From: Micromonospora rhizosphaerae
Lineage (GTDB): Bacteria; Actinomycetota; Actinomycetes; Mycobacteriales; Micromonosporaceae
DNA length: 64,000 bases
NCBI RefSeq assembly: GCF_900091465.1
Contig: NZ_FMHV01000002.1
Coordinates: 6,448,001 to 6,512,000 of the forward strand
Direction of reading: 5' to 3'
Shown: one piece after another, positions 33,689 through 43,530 of the stretch
How positions within the stretch are numbered: the first letter of the stretch is position 1
Layout of the letters: each line of letters opens with the position of its first letter
Position numbers and translations under genes: made by a program
Notes under the pieces: model-generated
Told to the model about the DNA's origin: nothing
Seen by the model: the letters and a program-made list of their open reading frames with translations, nothing else
The model's database searches: none

Positions 33689-33901
33689 TCACGAGGGGCC
33701 CCGACGTCGCCAGCGGGATCTGCCGCGGTCGGACCGGCCCAGCATCCCGGCGTGTCGTGCCGGGCACGGGGCGATCGAGCAGGTCAGCGAGGCCAGCGCG
33801 GACGGGGCGCCGAAGACCAGCACGGACCCGGTGGTCAGCCCGACGGTGGCGGTGAGCGCGCGGCCGACCGCGCCGCGCCCGTCCGACGGGCCGGCGACCA
33901 G
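33689..33901 (-). CDS. Possible small membrane protein with CTG start
   Basis: Between serS and the NuoF-like gene the minus strand carries an open frame of 70 codons. It starts at CTG (33901) with AGAGGAG 5 bp upstream and 19 bp after the NuoF-like stop. It contains a hydrophobic run (TVGLTTGSVLVFGAPSALAS), a Cys pair (CSIAPC) and a basic tail rich in Arg. The ribosome site and the membrane-basic pattern make it worth listing; no ATG/GTG start exists in frame, so it may instead be a gene remnant. Confidence 0.3.
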   Translation of the reverse strand: MVAGPSDGRGAVGRALTATVGLTTGSVLVFGAPSALASLTCSIAPCPARHAGMLGRSDRGRSRWRRRGPS

Positions 33902-33920
33902 CGGATCTCCTCTCGGGCGG

Positions 33921-35384
33921 CTACTCGGCCCGGGCGAGCCGGAGCGCGAGTTCGGGACAGACCTTGACCGCCTTCAGCGCGCCCTCCCGTAGCCAGGTCG
34001 GCACCGGGGTGGACGGGAACGCCGGGTACCCGTTGGCGTCGAGCCGGATGAAGTCGGGCACCACGTGCGCGCAGAGCCCGTGACCGTCGCAGCGGGACCA
34101 GTCCAGGGTGAGCTTCTGCGGGTTGGCGTCGGGCGCCCCGGGCAGCCCCAGCACGCCCTTGACCCGCCGGCCGCAGCCCTCGCCGGTGGTGTGCAGCCGC
34201 AGGTCCTCGGCGAAGGCCTCCATCGCGGAGAGGGCGAACCGGGCCGTGCCGTCCGGGTGGCTGCACGCGCCCCGCCCCTTCACGTCACCGGCGGCCGCCC
34301 GGACGATCTCCACCGGGGCGCTGCCGGAGACCGCGAGGTCGACGGCGCGGGCCAGGTCGGGCAGGCCCATCCTGCACGGTCCGCACTGCCCGGCGGACTC
34401 GCCGGCCAGGTAGCGGACCACCTGCGCGGCCTCGCCCAGCGGGCAGGTGTCCCGCCCGAGCGGCAGGATGATGCCGGCGCCGAGGGTGCCGCCGACCGCG
34501 GCGAGCCCCGTGCGGGAGACCTCCGCCCGGTCCGCCGCCTCCGGGGTGATCCACTTGCCGTGGTAGCCGCCCAGCAGGACCCCCGGGCCGTCGGGCACCT
34601 CGCAGAGGTCGAGGATCTCCCGCAGCGGCGTGCCGGCTGCGCACTCCACCACCGCCGGCCGGGCCGCCGCGCCGGTGACGGTGAGCAGCACCGTGCCCGG
34701 CTCGTCGTCGGTGCCGAGCGCCGCGTACTCGTACGGGCCGAGCCGGGCGGCGACCGCGAGCTGGGCGTACGTCTCGGCGTTGGAGAGCAGGGTGGGCAGC
34801 CCGTTCACGCCCGAGTCGCTGGCCCGCTTCTTGGTGCCGGGCGGGATGTGCGGCAGGCCGTTGATGCCGTTGACCAGCGCGCCGCCCTCGCCGGAGATGA
34901 ACCGGTGCGGCACGGTGACGATGGTGGTGGGCACCGGCATCCGGCGTTCCTGCAGCGCGTCGGCCAGCGAGGGTCGGCCCACGTCGTCGTCTGCCACCCC
35001 GATGACGATCTCCTCGGCATCCAGCGCGTACGCGGCCAGCGCGGCGCCGTCGAGGATCAGGTGCGGGGCCCGGGTGAGCAGCACCTTGTCCTTCCAGCTC
35101 GCCGGCTCGCCCTCGGTGGCGTTGACCACCACCACGGCGGCCAGATCCTGCCGCGCGCAGGACTCCAGCACCGCGCGCAGCTTGCGGGCGAACGGAAAGC
35201 CGGCCCCACCCTTGCCCCTGAGCTCGATGGCCTCGGCCAGCCGGAGCAGGTGGGCCGGTTCCATCGGCCCGGCCGGGCCGTGCACCTCGCCATGGGCCAT
35301 CAGGTCGAGCCGGCCGAACTCGGCGAAGCCGGCGGTGAGCCGGGGTTCGCCGACGCAGGCCACCGGTGGCACCGTCGTCCGCAT
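33921..35384 (-). CDS. NuoF-like FMN/NADH-binding Fe-S protein with C-terminal ferredoxin domain
   Basis: A 487 aa flavoprotein related to the 51 kDa NADH dehydrogenase subunit. ELRGKGGAGFPFARK is the Gly-rich NADH/FMN loop and VVNATEGEPAS its continuation; an SLBB-like segment follows, then an Fe-S region GQCGPCRMGL with GRGACSHPDG. NuoF has four Cys here; the first is Ala in this protein (ESAGQC), leaving three. The last ~70 residues form a small ferredoxin with CDGHGLC and KVCPE, resembling a 3Fe-4S type. The ATG start overlaps the stop of the upstream membrane protein gene (TGATG), so the two are translationally coupled. Together they may pass electrons between NAD(P)H or a quinone and a transmembrane haem protein; direction and acceptor are inferred. 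Confidence 0.85.
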   Translation of the reverse strand: MRTTVPPVACVGEPRLTAGFAEFGRLDLMAHGEVHGPAGPMEPAHLLRLAEAIELRGKGGAGFPFARKLRAVLESCARQDLAAVVVVNATEGEPASWKDKVLLTRAPHLILDGAALAAYALDAEEIVIGVADDDVGRPSLADALQERRMPVPTTIVTVPHRFISGEGGALVNGINGLPHIPPGTKKRASDSGVNGLPTLLSNAETYAQLAVAARLGPYEYAALGTDDEPGTVLLTVTGAAARPAVVECAAGTPLREILDLCEVPDGPGVLLGGYHGKWITPEAADRAEVSRTGLAAVGGTLGAGIILPLGRDTCPLGEAAQVVRYLAGESAGQCGPCRMGLPDLARAVDLAVSGSAPVEIVRAAAGDVKGRGACSHPDGTARFALSAMEAFAEDLRLHTTGEGCGRRVKGVLGLPGAPDANPQKLTLDWSRCDGHGLCAHVVPDFIRLDANGYPAFPSTPVPTWLREGALKAVKVCPELALRLARAE

Positions 35385-36907
35385 CACTTCGCCTCGCCCC
35401 GCAGCCCGGCCCAGTACGCCCCGTCGACCGCCTCGGCGCTGGCCCGGCGCCGCCGGGCCGACCGGCTCTCCCCGGAGGCGCGCAGCGCCCGCCGCGACGC
35501 CAGGTCGACCAGGGTCGGGGTGTCGTCCGCGGGGAGGTCCTCCGGGACGTACCGGGCCGGCGGCCGCCAGTAGTCCGGCTGCTCCGGCACGTCGTCCTCG
35601 GCGCTGTGCCGGCCACCTCCGCTGCGCGGCGCGGCGGAGACCGACCCGGCCGAGGCCGGTCCAGCCGACACCGGTCCGGCGGAGACGGATCCGGCGGAGG
35701 TCGGTTCCGCGGAGACCCGCCGTTCCGCGGTCTCCGACCGCCGCGGGCTGCCCCACGGCTCCTCCGGCTCGTGGACCCGGCGCTGCGGGGGCAGCGAGTA
35801 GCGGGCGCCGGCGTCGTCGCGGTACGGGCGGGAGGTCGTCTCCGCCGCGTCCCGGTACCGCCCGGCCGGGCGCTCGCCGGCGCGCCGTCGCGCCGCCGCG
35901 CGGACCGGCTCCCGCAGGGTGCCGGGCTCGGGCACCACCGGAACCGCGAACCGGTCGGGGTCACGGCGACGGCCGGTGGGCACGCTCCATGAGGTGGCCC
36001 TGGTCTCCGCCCAGCCATCCTCCCGCACCGCCCAGCCAGCCTCGCGTCCCCGGCCGGACCGGCTCTCCTCCTCGTCCCCGGAGTGCTTGCGGCCCAGCCC
36101 CGCGAGCAGTCCCCGGCTCTCCTCGGCCGGGCTGCCGGCCATCGCCTTGTTCCGCGCGGCGGCCTGGTGCCGCTCCCGGCTGCGCCTGCCGAGGTGAACG
36201 CTGAGGCGGACCATCAGCGCCACCACCACCAGCAGGACGCAGGCGAGATAGCTCAGCACCACCCAGGACTTCGCCGGCCGTCCGGCGTTGAGGCCGTGGA
36301 TCAGTGCGAACGGCCAGGAGCCGTACGCCATGGAGTGCAGCGCCCGCCACAACCACTTCGGACCCGCGCCCGCGAAACGGACCCGGATCAGGCCGGTCCA
36401 GAGCACGCTCACCATGAGGAACGAGGCCACCGTGCCGAGCCCGACGTAGAGCCCGCGGCCGCCGATGAACGGCACCACGGCGTCGGTCGGTCCGGCTCGG
36501 CCGATCGAGATCTTGGTGATGATGTGGCAGACCAGGCCGGCCACGCCGAGGATGCCGGTGGCCCGGTGCGCGGACTGGAGCAGCACCCGGTGCCGGATCA
36601 TCAGCACCAGCCGGTCGGTGGCGAGCAGCCCCAGCATCACGGTGAGGCTCAGCGAGACCAGGGCGACCACCCCGGCGAAGAGCTCGGTGAAGAAGAAGCC
36701 GTACGTGTACAGCATCCCGCCCGCGCCGGCCAGTTCGACGCCGGCCCACGCGATGGCGAGCAGGGACGCGGCCAGCGCGACCAGCGCGGGCTTTGACCGG
36801 GTCCGGACACCTCGACTGGTGCTGGTGGTCCGGACGGTCGCGGCATCCTCGTTCTGCTTTGCCCGGGCCATCTGCTCCTCGATCGCATCTCGCGGCGGCG
36901 CCCCCAC
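35384..36907 (-). CDS. Ferric-reductase-like transmembrane haem protein with disordered C-terminal tail
   Basis: A 507 aa protein. After a short charged start, six or so transmembrane helices span about 35-250. Candidate haem-ligand histidines lie in LLQSAHRATG, LVCHIITKI, RALHSMAY and ALIHGLNAG, the arrangement of ferric reductase-like/cytochrome b561-type domains. The remaining ~250 residues are Arg/Glu/Ser/Pro-rich and probably disordered, with repeated SAGPVSAGPASAG-type units. It is coupled to the downstream NuoF-like gene. GTG 36907 is used; ATG 36871 is an alternative with GGAG very close. Likely a membrane electron conduit paired with the Fe-S flavoprotein. Confidence 0.78.
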   Translation of the reverse strand: MGAPPRDAIEEQMARAKQNEDAATVRTTSTSRGVRTRSKPALVALAASLLAIAWAGVELAGAGGMLYTYGFFFTELFAGVVALVSLSLTVMLGLLATDRLVLMIRHRVLLQSAHRATGILGVAGLVCHIITKISIGRAGPTDAVVPFIGGRGLYVGLGTVASFLMVSVLWTGLIRVRFAGAGPKWLWRALHSMAYGSWPFALIHGLNAGRPAKSWVVLSYLACVLLVVVALMVRLSVHLGRRSRERHQAAARNKAMAGSPAEESRGLLAGLGRKHSGDEEESRSGRGREAGWAVREDGWAETRATSWSVPTGRRRDPDRFAVPVVPEPGTLREPVRAAARRRAGERPAGRYRDAAETTSRPYRDDAGARYSLPPQRRVHEPEEPWGSPRRSETAERRVSAEPTSAGSVSAGPVSAGPASAGSVSAAPRSGGGRHSAEDDVPEQPDYWRPPARYVPEDLPADDTPTLVDLASRRALRASGESRSARRRRASAEAVDGAYWAGLRGEAK

Positions 36908-37012
36908 CGGCCGACCCTGCTCCCTCCTCCAGTACGGACGGACGACGCGGGCGGATCAGCGCGGCTGGCCAATTTCTCGGCCGGTCCTTCGAACCGTCCC
37001 GCCCCGGCGCGC

Positions 37013-37042
37013 GGGTAGGCGTCGTCTCAACGACGCCTACCC
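37013..37042 (-). terminator. Terminator of the ABC/two-component operon
   Basis: GGGTAGGCGTCGT (37013-37025) pairs perfectly with ACGACGCCTACCC (37030-37042) around a 4-nt loop, 23 bp past the response regulator stop. Confidence 0.85.
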
Positions 37043-37065
37043 ATCAATGGGACGAGGCCGGGCGG

Positions 37066-37689
37066 TCACTCGCCGAGCAGCCAGCCGTTCTCCTCGGCGA
37101 TCCGCACGGCGTCGGCCCGGTTGCGGGCGCCGGTCTTGCCGATCGCCGCGGAGAGGTGGTTGCGGACCGTCCCCTCGGACAGGTGCAGCGTGGCGGCCAG
37201 GTCCGCCACGGTGCCCCCGCCCCGGGCGGTCCGCAGCACCTCGGTCTCCCGCTCGGTCAGCGGGCTCGCCCCGGTCGCCAGGGTCTCCGCGGCCAGGGTC
37301 GGGTCGACCACCCGCAGCCCGGCGTGCACCCGGCGCACCGCGTCGGCGAGCTGCCGGGCGGGGGTGTCCTTGACCACGAATCCGTTGGCGCCCGCCTCCA
37401 TCGCCCGGCGCAGGTAGCCGGGACGGCCGAAGGTGGTCACCATCAGCACCCGACAGCCGGGCACCGCCGCGCGCAGGGCGCTGGTCGCCGCGATCCCGTC
37501 CAGGCCGGGCATCTCGACGTCGAGCAGCGCCACGTCCGGCGCCGTCCGGCGGGCCTCGGGGACCACCTCGTCGCCCCGGCCCACCTCGGCGACCACGGTC
37601 AGGTCCGGCTCCAGCGAGAGCAGCGCGGCCAGCGCACCCCGGACCAGCGCCTGGTCGTCGGCGAGCAGCAGCCGGATCGGTCCGGTCAT
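37066..37689 (-). CDS. NarL/DesR-type response regulator
   Basis: A 207 aa regulator. The receiver domain (about 1-120) has acidic LLADDQ, phospho-acceptor Asp in ALLDVEMPG and Lys in VVKDTP. The C-terminal LuxR-type helix-turn-helix (about 145-205) has LTERETEVLRTA and LSEGTVRNHLSAAIGK. It is the last gene of a four-gene unit and its ATG overlaps the kinase stop (ATGA). It is expected to control the adjacent ABC exporter operon. Confidence 0.92.
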   Translation of the reverse strand: MTGPIRLLLADDQALVRGALAALLSLEPDLTVVAEVGRGDEVVPEARRTAPDVALLDVEMPGLDGIAATSALRAAVPGCRVLMVTTFGRPGYLRRAMEAGANGFVVKDTPARQLADAVRRVHAGLRVVDPTLAAETLATGASPLTERETEVLRTARGGGTVADLAATLHLSEGTVRNHLSAAIGKTGARNRADAVRIAEENGWLLGE

Positions 37690-38822
37690 GCGCGCTCCGA
37701 CCTGGGCAGGGCGACCTGGAGCAGGAATCCGGTTCCCTCCGGGCGGCGGCCGACGGTGAGCGTGGCGTCCAGCCGTCGCGCCCGCTCCCGGAGGCCGACC
37801 AGCCCGTGGCCGGCGGGCCCGGCCTCCTCGCCCGGCCCGCGGCCGTCGTCGCGGACCTCGACCAGGTCCGGCTCCACCCGGATCACGCAGCGCCGCGCCC
37901 CGCTGTGCCGCACCACATTGGTCACCGCTTCCCGCACCGTCCACCCGAAGAGCTCGTCCCGCTCCGCCGGCAGCTCCGGCACCGCGTCCGGTAGCTCGCC
38001 GGCGATGCCAGCGGCGGCCAGCGCGGAGCGGGCGCCGGCGAGTTCGCCCGCCAGGCTGATCCCCCGGTACGCCCCGACGGTGCCCCGGACGTCCGCCAGC
38101 GCCTGCCGGGCCAGCCGCTCCACGTCGGCGATCTCGGTGGCCGCCCGGGCCGGATCCAGCTCCAGCAGGCGGCCGGCCAGCTCGGCCTTCACTGCGACCA
38201 CGGTCAGCGAGTGGCCGAGGATGTCGTGCAGGTCCCGGGCTGTGCGGGCCCGTTCCTCGGCCACCGCCAGCCGGCGGATCTCCTGCTGGGCGGCCTGGAG
38301 TTCGCTGTTGCGCTGGGTCAGCCGGGTCACCCCGTACATGGCGAAGGAGGCGAGCAGCACCGCGAAGACCACGGTGCCCTCCGCCTCCCAGCCGGGCACC
38401 AGCGCGGCCGTCACCGGCGGCGTGAGCGCGGTTAGGGCGACCACCACCAGCGCCTGCCGGGACGGCAGCAGGAACACCGCCGCGGCGGCGACGAAGACCA
38501 AAGTGGTCAGCCAGTCGCCGCCGGTCCCCGGGATGCCGGCCAGCCCGAGCGCGAGCAGCAGCGCCACGGCTGCCCAGGCCCGGCCGACCGGGATCCCCCG
38601 GTGCGTCAGGCGCCGGGCGCGCGCCCACTGGAAGACGTAGACGTAGCACACGCCGAAGGCGACCAGCGTCCCCGCGCCGACCACCCGTCGCCACGGCTCA
38701 GGCTGGTGCAGGGCGGCGAGCAGCGGGATGTTGAGGAAGAAGAGCCAGACCGCGGCGAGCAACCAGCCGGTGAGCCGCCAATGGCGGGTCTCCAGATAGT
38801 TCCGGTCCGGCGGAAGCTGCAT
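37686..38822 (-). CDS. Sensor histidine kinase, HisKA_3 (DesK-like)
   Basis: A 378 aa membrane sensor. About five to six transmembrane helices (20-165) with no large external domain suggest membrane- or lipid-phase sensing. ARDLHDILGHSLT holds the phospho-His; the ATPase domain has REAVTNVVRHSGA, DDGRGPG and GHGLVGLRERA. ATG 38822 is preferred; upstream sequence in frame is Pro/Gly/Arg-rich without a ribosome site. It pairs with the response regulator by a 4-bp ATGA overlap. Confidence 0.9.
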   Translation of the reverse strand: MQLPPDRNYLETRHWRLTGWLLAAVWLFFLNIPLLAALHQPEPWRRVVGAGTLVAFGVCYVYVFQWARARRLTHRGIPVGRAWAAVALLLALGLAGIPGTGGDWLTTLVFVAAAAVFLLPSRQALVVVALTALTPPVTAALVPGWEAEGTVVFAVLLASFAMYGVTRLTQRNSELQAAQQEIRRLAVAEERARTARDLHDILGHSLTVVAVKAELAGRLLELDPARAATEIADVERLARQALADVRGTVGAYRGISLAGELAGARSALAAAGIAGELPDAVPELPAERDELFGWTVREAVTNVVRHSGARRCVIRVEPDLVEVRDDGRGPGEEAGPAGHGLVGLRERARRLDATLTVGRRPEGTGFLLQVALPRSERA

Positions 38823-38853
38823 CCTGAACACGCTAAACCTCCGCCGTCCCCGA

Positions 38854-39657
38854 TCAGACCCGGGTGGTGTCCCGGCGGAACAGCCGGGCCGCACCCAGGC
38901 CGAACAGCGCGGTCCAGCCGACCAGGTTGGCCACCGCCGCCCAGGAGACCCCGTCGCCGGTCAGCGGGGCGCGGGCGAGGACGCCCACCCCGTACACCGG
39001 GGTGAACTTCGCGATCTGCTGGAACACGTGCGGCAGCAGTTCGAGCGGGACGAAGAGGCCGCCGAACATGGCCAGGATGGCCAGGATCGGACCCATGAAC
39101 TGCATGACGTTCTCGGCCGGGGCCAGGTAGCCGACGAAGAGGCCGAAGGCGGCGAAGACCAGCGAGCCGATCCACGCGGCCAGGCCGGACAGCAGCCAGA
39201 CGTCCGCGGGCACCCGCACCCCGGCGGCCGCCCCGACCGCGAACTCGACCAGCACGCCGAGCAGCCCCAGCACCATCGCGGTGGCCACCTTGGTGGCCAC
39301 GTACGCGGCCGGGCGCAGCGGGGTGAGCCGGAGCTGCCGGCTCCAGCCGAGGGCGCGTTCGGTGGCGACCGCCGCCCCGGCGCTGGTGGTGGCGACCATG
39401 GCGGCGTAGACGGCCAGGCTGATCATGATCCAGGCGGTGACCGGGCGGCCGTTGGGCAGCTCCTGGCCGCGCTGCGGCAGTCCGAAGAGGAGGAAGAAGA
39501 CCGCCGGCATGACCAGCGTGAACATCAGCGTCCGGCGGTTGCGCAGCACCCGGCGGATCTCGATGGCCAGCACGGCGGTGGAGAAGCCGCCGAGGGCGGG
39601 CGGGCGCCGGTCGACGCGGGCGGCCGGGGCGGTGGTGGGCGAGGCGGCGACGGTCAT
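38854..39657 (-). CDS. ABC-2 type transporter permease
   Basis: A 267 aa membrane component with six predicted helices and the ABC-2 pattern: an N-terminal segment EIRRVLRNRRTLMFTLVMPAV, a central block of helices and the ILAMFGGLFVPLELLPH region before the last helices. It starts 1 bp after the end of the ATPase gene. It is likely the membrane channel of a drug, lipid or antimicrobial-peptide exporter controlled by the downstream two-component genes. Confidence 0.9.
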   Translation of the reverse strand: MTVAASPTTAPAARVDRRPPALGGFSTAVLAIEIRRVLRNRRTLMFTLVMPAVFFLLFGLPQRGQELPNGRPVTAWIMISLAVYAAMVATTSAGAAVATERALGWSRQLRLTPLRPAAYVATKVATAMVLGLLGVLVEFAVGAAAGVRVPADVWLLSGLAAWIGSLVFAAFGLFVGYLAPAENVMQFMGPILAILAMFGGLFVPLELLPHVFQQIAKFTPVYGVGVLARAPLTGDGVSWAAVANLVGWTALFGLGAARLFRRDTTRV

Positions 39658-39658
39658 C

Positions 39659-40618
<960 letters not shown>

Positions 40619-40764
40619 GAGATTGATGCTCCAGCGGGAGGGCGGCCGAGCCCCGGAGCGCGCGTCACCTTCCGGCCATGACATTTGTCAGGGCGTACGG
40701 GTGCATGGCGAGCGCGGCCGGGTAAGCGCGTCGTCCACGCGTCTCGAGACCGGGAGGCAATGCC

Positions 40765-41616
40765 ATGGCGAGCGCGCCAACGGGACGGGTCGACACGATC
40801 GTGCTGATCCACGGACTGTGGATGACGTCGCGCAGTTGGGAACGCTGGGCCGACCGCTACGCCGCCCGGGGCTTCCGGGTGCTCACCCCGGCCTGGCCCG
40901 GGATGGAGGTCGAGGTCGAGGCGTTGCGGGCGGATCCGACCCCGATCGCCCAGCAGCGCATCGCCGACATCGTCGACCACTACACCGGAATCATCCGCGA
41001 GCTGCCCCGGCCGCCGATCGTGATGGGGCACTCCTTCGGCGGACTGATCACCCAGATCCTGCTCGACCGCGGCCTCGGCGCCGCCGGGGTCGGCGTGCAC
41101 CCCGCCCCGGTCAAGGGGGTCCTGAAGCTGCCGCTCAGCACGCTGCGCTCCGCGTTCTCCATCCTGCGCAACCCGGCCAACCGGCACCGCGCGGTGTGGT
41201 TCTCCGCGGACGACTTCCACTACGCCTTCGGCAACACCATGAGCCGGGCGGACTCCGACGCGGCCTGGGAGCGGTACGCCGTCCCGGGCGCCGGCCACGT
41301 CTTCTTCGAGGGCGCCTTCGCCAACCTGGACCCGGACTCGGCCGCCCAGGTGGACACCCGGCGCGACGCCCGGGCGCCGCTGCTGCTCATCGCCGGCGGC
41401 GCCGACCACGTGCTGCCGCCCTCGGTGATCTCCTCGAACGCCGCCCTCTACCAGAAGTCCACGGCCGTGACCGCCTACCACCAGTTCCCCGGGCGGTCGC
41501 ACTTCGTGGGTGGCGAGCCGGGCTGGGAGCAGCAGGCCGACTACGCGCTGGACTGGGCGGTGGAGATGGCGAACACCGTGTCGCCGACGGTGGTGAGCAC
41601 GGCGCCCGGCCGGTGA
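40765..41616 (+). CDS. Alpha/beta hydrolase
   Basis: A 283 aa alpha/beta-fold enzyme. HGLWMTSRSWE supplies the oxyanion region, GHSFGG the nucleophile Ser (about residue 95), LLIAGGADHVLPP the acid Asp, and GRSHFVGG the catalytic His. A helical lid is inserted about 125-190. GGGAGG is upstream of the ATG. No signal peptide. Substrate unknown. It is divergent from the ABC operon. Confidence 0.87.
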   Translation: MASAPTGRVDTIVLIHGLWMTSRSWERWADRYAARGFRVLTPAWPGMEVEVEALRADPTPIAQQRIADIVDHYTGIIRELPRPPIVMGHSFGGLITQILLDRGLGAAGVGVHPAPVKGVLKLPLSTLRSAFSILRNPANRHRAVWFSADDFHYAFGNTMSRADSDAAWERYAVPGAGHVFFEGAFANLDPDSAAQVDTRRDARAPLLLIAGGADHVLPPSVISSNAALYQKSTAVTAYHQFPGRSHFVGGEPGWEQQADYALDWAVEMANTVSPTVVSTAPGR

Positions 41617-41664
41617 GGCGGGCGTCGCTGGCATGGCGGGACATCGCGGGGGTATCACGGACCT

Positions 41665-42810
41665 ATGAGGGCGAGCTTCCGGCTTGGCCGGATCGCGGGC
41701 GTACCCGTCGGGGTCAACTGGAGCGTCCTGGTCATCTTCCTGCTGATCGCCTGGGCGCTCTCGGCCAGCCTGTTCCCGCGCTCGTACCCCGGCCATTCGG
41801 CCTTGGCGTACGGGGCGGCGGGACTGAGCGCCGCGGTGGTCTTCTTCCTCGGCCTGCTCGCCCACGAGGTGTCCCACTCGGTGGTCGCCAAGCGCAACGG
41901 GATCGGCGTCGGCGGCATCACGCTCTGGCTCTTCGGCGGGGTCTCCGAGCTGAAGGGTGAGGCCCGGGATCCCGGTGCGGAGCTGCGCATCGCCGGCATC
42001 GGGCCACTGGTCAGCCTGCTGATCGGGTTCTTCTTCGGCGGCATGGCCGTGGTGCTCGCCCTCGCCGGTCAGGGCGGCCTGCTGCTCGGCGCGCTCTCCT
42101 GGCTCGCCGGCATCAACATCCTGCTGGCGATCTTCAACGTGCTGCCGGCCGCCCCGCTGGACGGCGGGCGGCTGTTGCGGGCCGCGGTGTGGAAGGCGAC
42201 CGGCGACCGGACCAAGGCCTCCGTGGTGGCCGCCCGGGCCGGCTGGGTTCTGGGTGCGGTGTTGATCGGCCTCGGGCTGTGGCGGTTCCTGGTGGGCGCC
42301 GGGATCGGCGGGCTCTGGCTGGCGCTGATCGGCTGGTTCCTGATCGGCGCGGCCGGCATGGAGGAGCGGCAGGCCCGGATGGGCAGCGCGCTGCGCGGGG
42401 TCCGGGTAGCGGAAGTGATGACCCCGGAGCCGCAGACCGCCTCGGCGGAGATGACCGTCGCCGACTTCGTGGACCACCATCTCTTCACGTACCGGCACTC
42501 GTCGCTGCCGCTGACCGAGGACGGCGGCCGGCCGGTCGGCCTGGTCACCCTGGACCGGGTACGCGGCATCCCGGCCGACCGGCGCTCCGCCACCACCCTC
42601 GCCGAGGTGGCCTGCCGGGCCGACGAACTCGTGCTGGCCTCGCCGGACGAACAGCTCAACGACCTGCTCCCCCGGCTCAGCGAGTGCTCCGACGGCCGGG
42701 CGCTGGTGGTGACGGATCAGCGGCTGGTCGGCATCGTCTCGCCGAGCGACATCAGTCGGGCGGTGCAGCGCGGCAGCCTCCGGGAGCAGATGGCCGGCGG
42801 CCGCCGCTAG
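41665..42810 (+). CDS. Site-2 protease family M50 metalloprotease with CBS domains
   Basis: A 381 aa intramembrane zinc protease. The HEVSH motif (about residues 72-76) and the second zinc ligand in NVLPAAPLDGGRL (about 155-167) are both intact. Five or so membrane helices cover the first 230 residues. Two CBS motifs in the C-terminal ~130 residues (VAEVMTPEPQTAS and LVVTDQRLVGIVSPSDI) may sense adenine nucleotides. The architecture matches SpoIVFB/Rip3-like proteases that cut membrane-bound regulators. Its last 59 bp overlap a convergent gene. Confidence 0.92.
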   Translation: MRASFRLGRIAGVPVGVNWSVLVIFLLIAWALSASLFPRSYPGHSALAYGAAGLSAAVVFFLGLLAHEVSHSVVAKRNGIGVGGITLWLFGGVSELKGEARDPGAELRIAGIGPLVSLLIGFFFGGMAVVLALAGQGGLLLGALSWLAGINILLAIFNVLPAAPLDGGRLLRAAVWKATGDRTKASVVAARAGWVLGAVLIGLGLWRFLVGAGIGGLWLALIGWFLIGAAGMEERQARMGSALRGVRVAEVMTPEPQTASAEMTVADFVDHHLFTYRHSSLPLTEDGGRPVGLVTLDRVRGIPADRRSATTLAEVACRADELVLASPDEQLNDLLPRLSECSDGRALVVTDQRLVGIVSPSDISRAVQRGSLREQMAGGRR

Positions 42811-43447
42811 CTGGCTGCCGAGACAGTCGTGCCTCGAGCTCGGCAAGTCCCGGGCCGGACAGTCCCGCCAGGGCCCCGTGCCGGCCGGTGAGCAGGAGCA
42901 GCAGCGCCGCGATGGGTCCCTGGACCCGCGGGCCGCGCCCGATGGACCAGGCATGGTCAACGGCGGCGAGTTCGAATCCGCCCAGCCTGCGGCGCGCATG
43001 AAACGGCCAGCCCATGGTCCAGGCCCGGGTAGCGGCGGTGGCCGCGGCGGCCAGGGGCAGCGGGCGGCTGCGGTGCAGTGGTACGGCGATGTCCTGGCCG
43101 TGCACGAGGATGTCCAACAGCGGCTCCAGGTGCGTCACGCCGGGTGCCTTCCGGCGCGATCCGACCATGCCCCGCAGCTGGACGGCGTACTGCTCGACGG
43201 GTAGCCGGGCCTGCCGTACGGCCGTGTCGTGGACCATGCGGTGGAAGCTGCCGCGGGCTCGCAGCATCGCCAGGGTTGCCGGCAGCGCGCCCATGTGGGC
43301 GAGCGTCAGGTGCGCGGCGACCTCGCGTACCCGCCAGCCGGCGCAGAGAGATGGGGTCTCCCACTCCTCCGGCGACAGGTCATCGAGGAGGTCGGCAAGG
43401 CTGGACCGCTCGTCGTCGACCGTCCGCCAGACGTCATCACGATCCAT
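42752..43447 (-). CDS. Maleylpyruvate isomerase/TIGR03083-family protein
   Basis: A 231 aa DinB-like protein of the actinobacterial TIGR03083 group. LCAGWRVREVAAHLTLAH supplies the first conserved His, and LLDILVHGQDIAVPL supplies the second and an acidic residue, the expected metal site. The Arg/Pro-rich last 30 residues overlap the end of the convergent protease gene and may be dispensable. It is divergent from a MarR regulator, which probably controls it through operators in the 83 bp gap. Confidence 0.8.
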   Translation of the reverse strand: MDRDDVWRTVDDERSSLADLLDDLSPEEWETPSLCAGWRVREVAAHLTLAHMGALPATLAMLRARGSFHRMVHDTAVRQARLPVEQYAVQLRGMVGSRRKAPGVTHLEPLLDILVHGQDIAVPLHRSRPLPLAAAATAATRAWTMGWPFHARRRLGGFELAAVDHAWSIGRGPRVQGPIAALLLLLTGRHGALAGLSGPGLAELEARLSRQPASGGRRPSAPGGCRAAPPD

Positions 43448-43484
43448 CCCCGCCCCCTCGCCGGCGACTGAATTTGATACGATC

Positions 43485-43521
43485 CTCTGACTAATATCGG
43501 TCAGATGCTCTGACTAAGTCA
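43485..43521. promoter_or_regulatory. Putative MarR operators in divergent promoter region
   Basis: The 10-mer CTCTGACTAA occurs directly repeated at 43485-43494 and 43508-43517, about two helical turns apart. The first lies in TCTGAC-N8-GTCAGA (43486-43505), the second in the perfect palindrome TGACTAAGTCA (43511-43521). They lie immediately before the MarR start and inside the divergent gene's promoter. Confidence 0.6.
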
Positions 43522-43530
43522 AGGGGGCGC

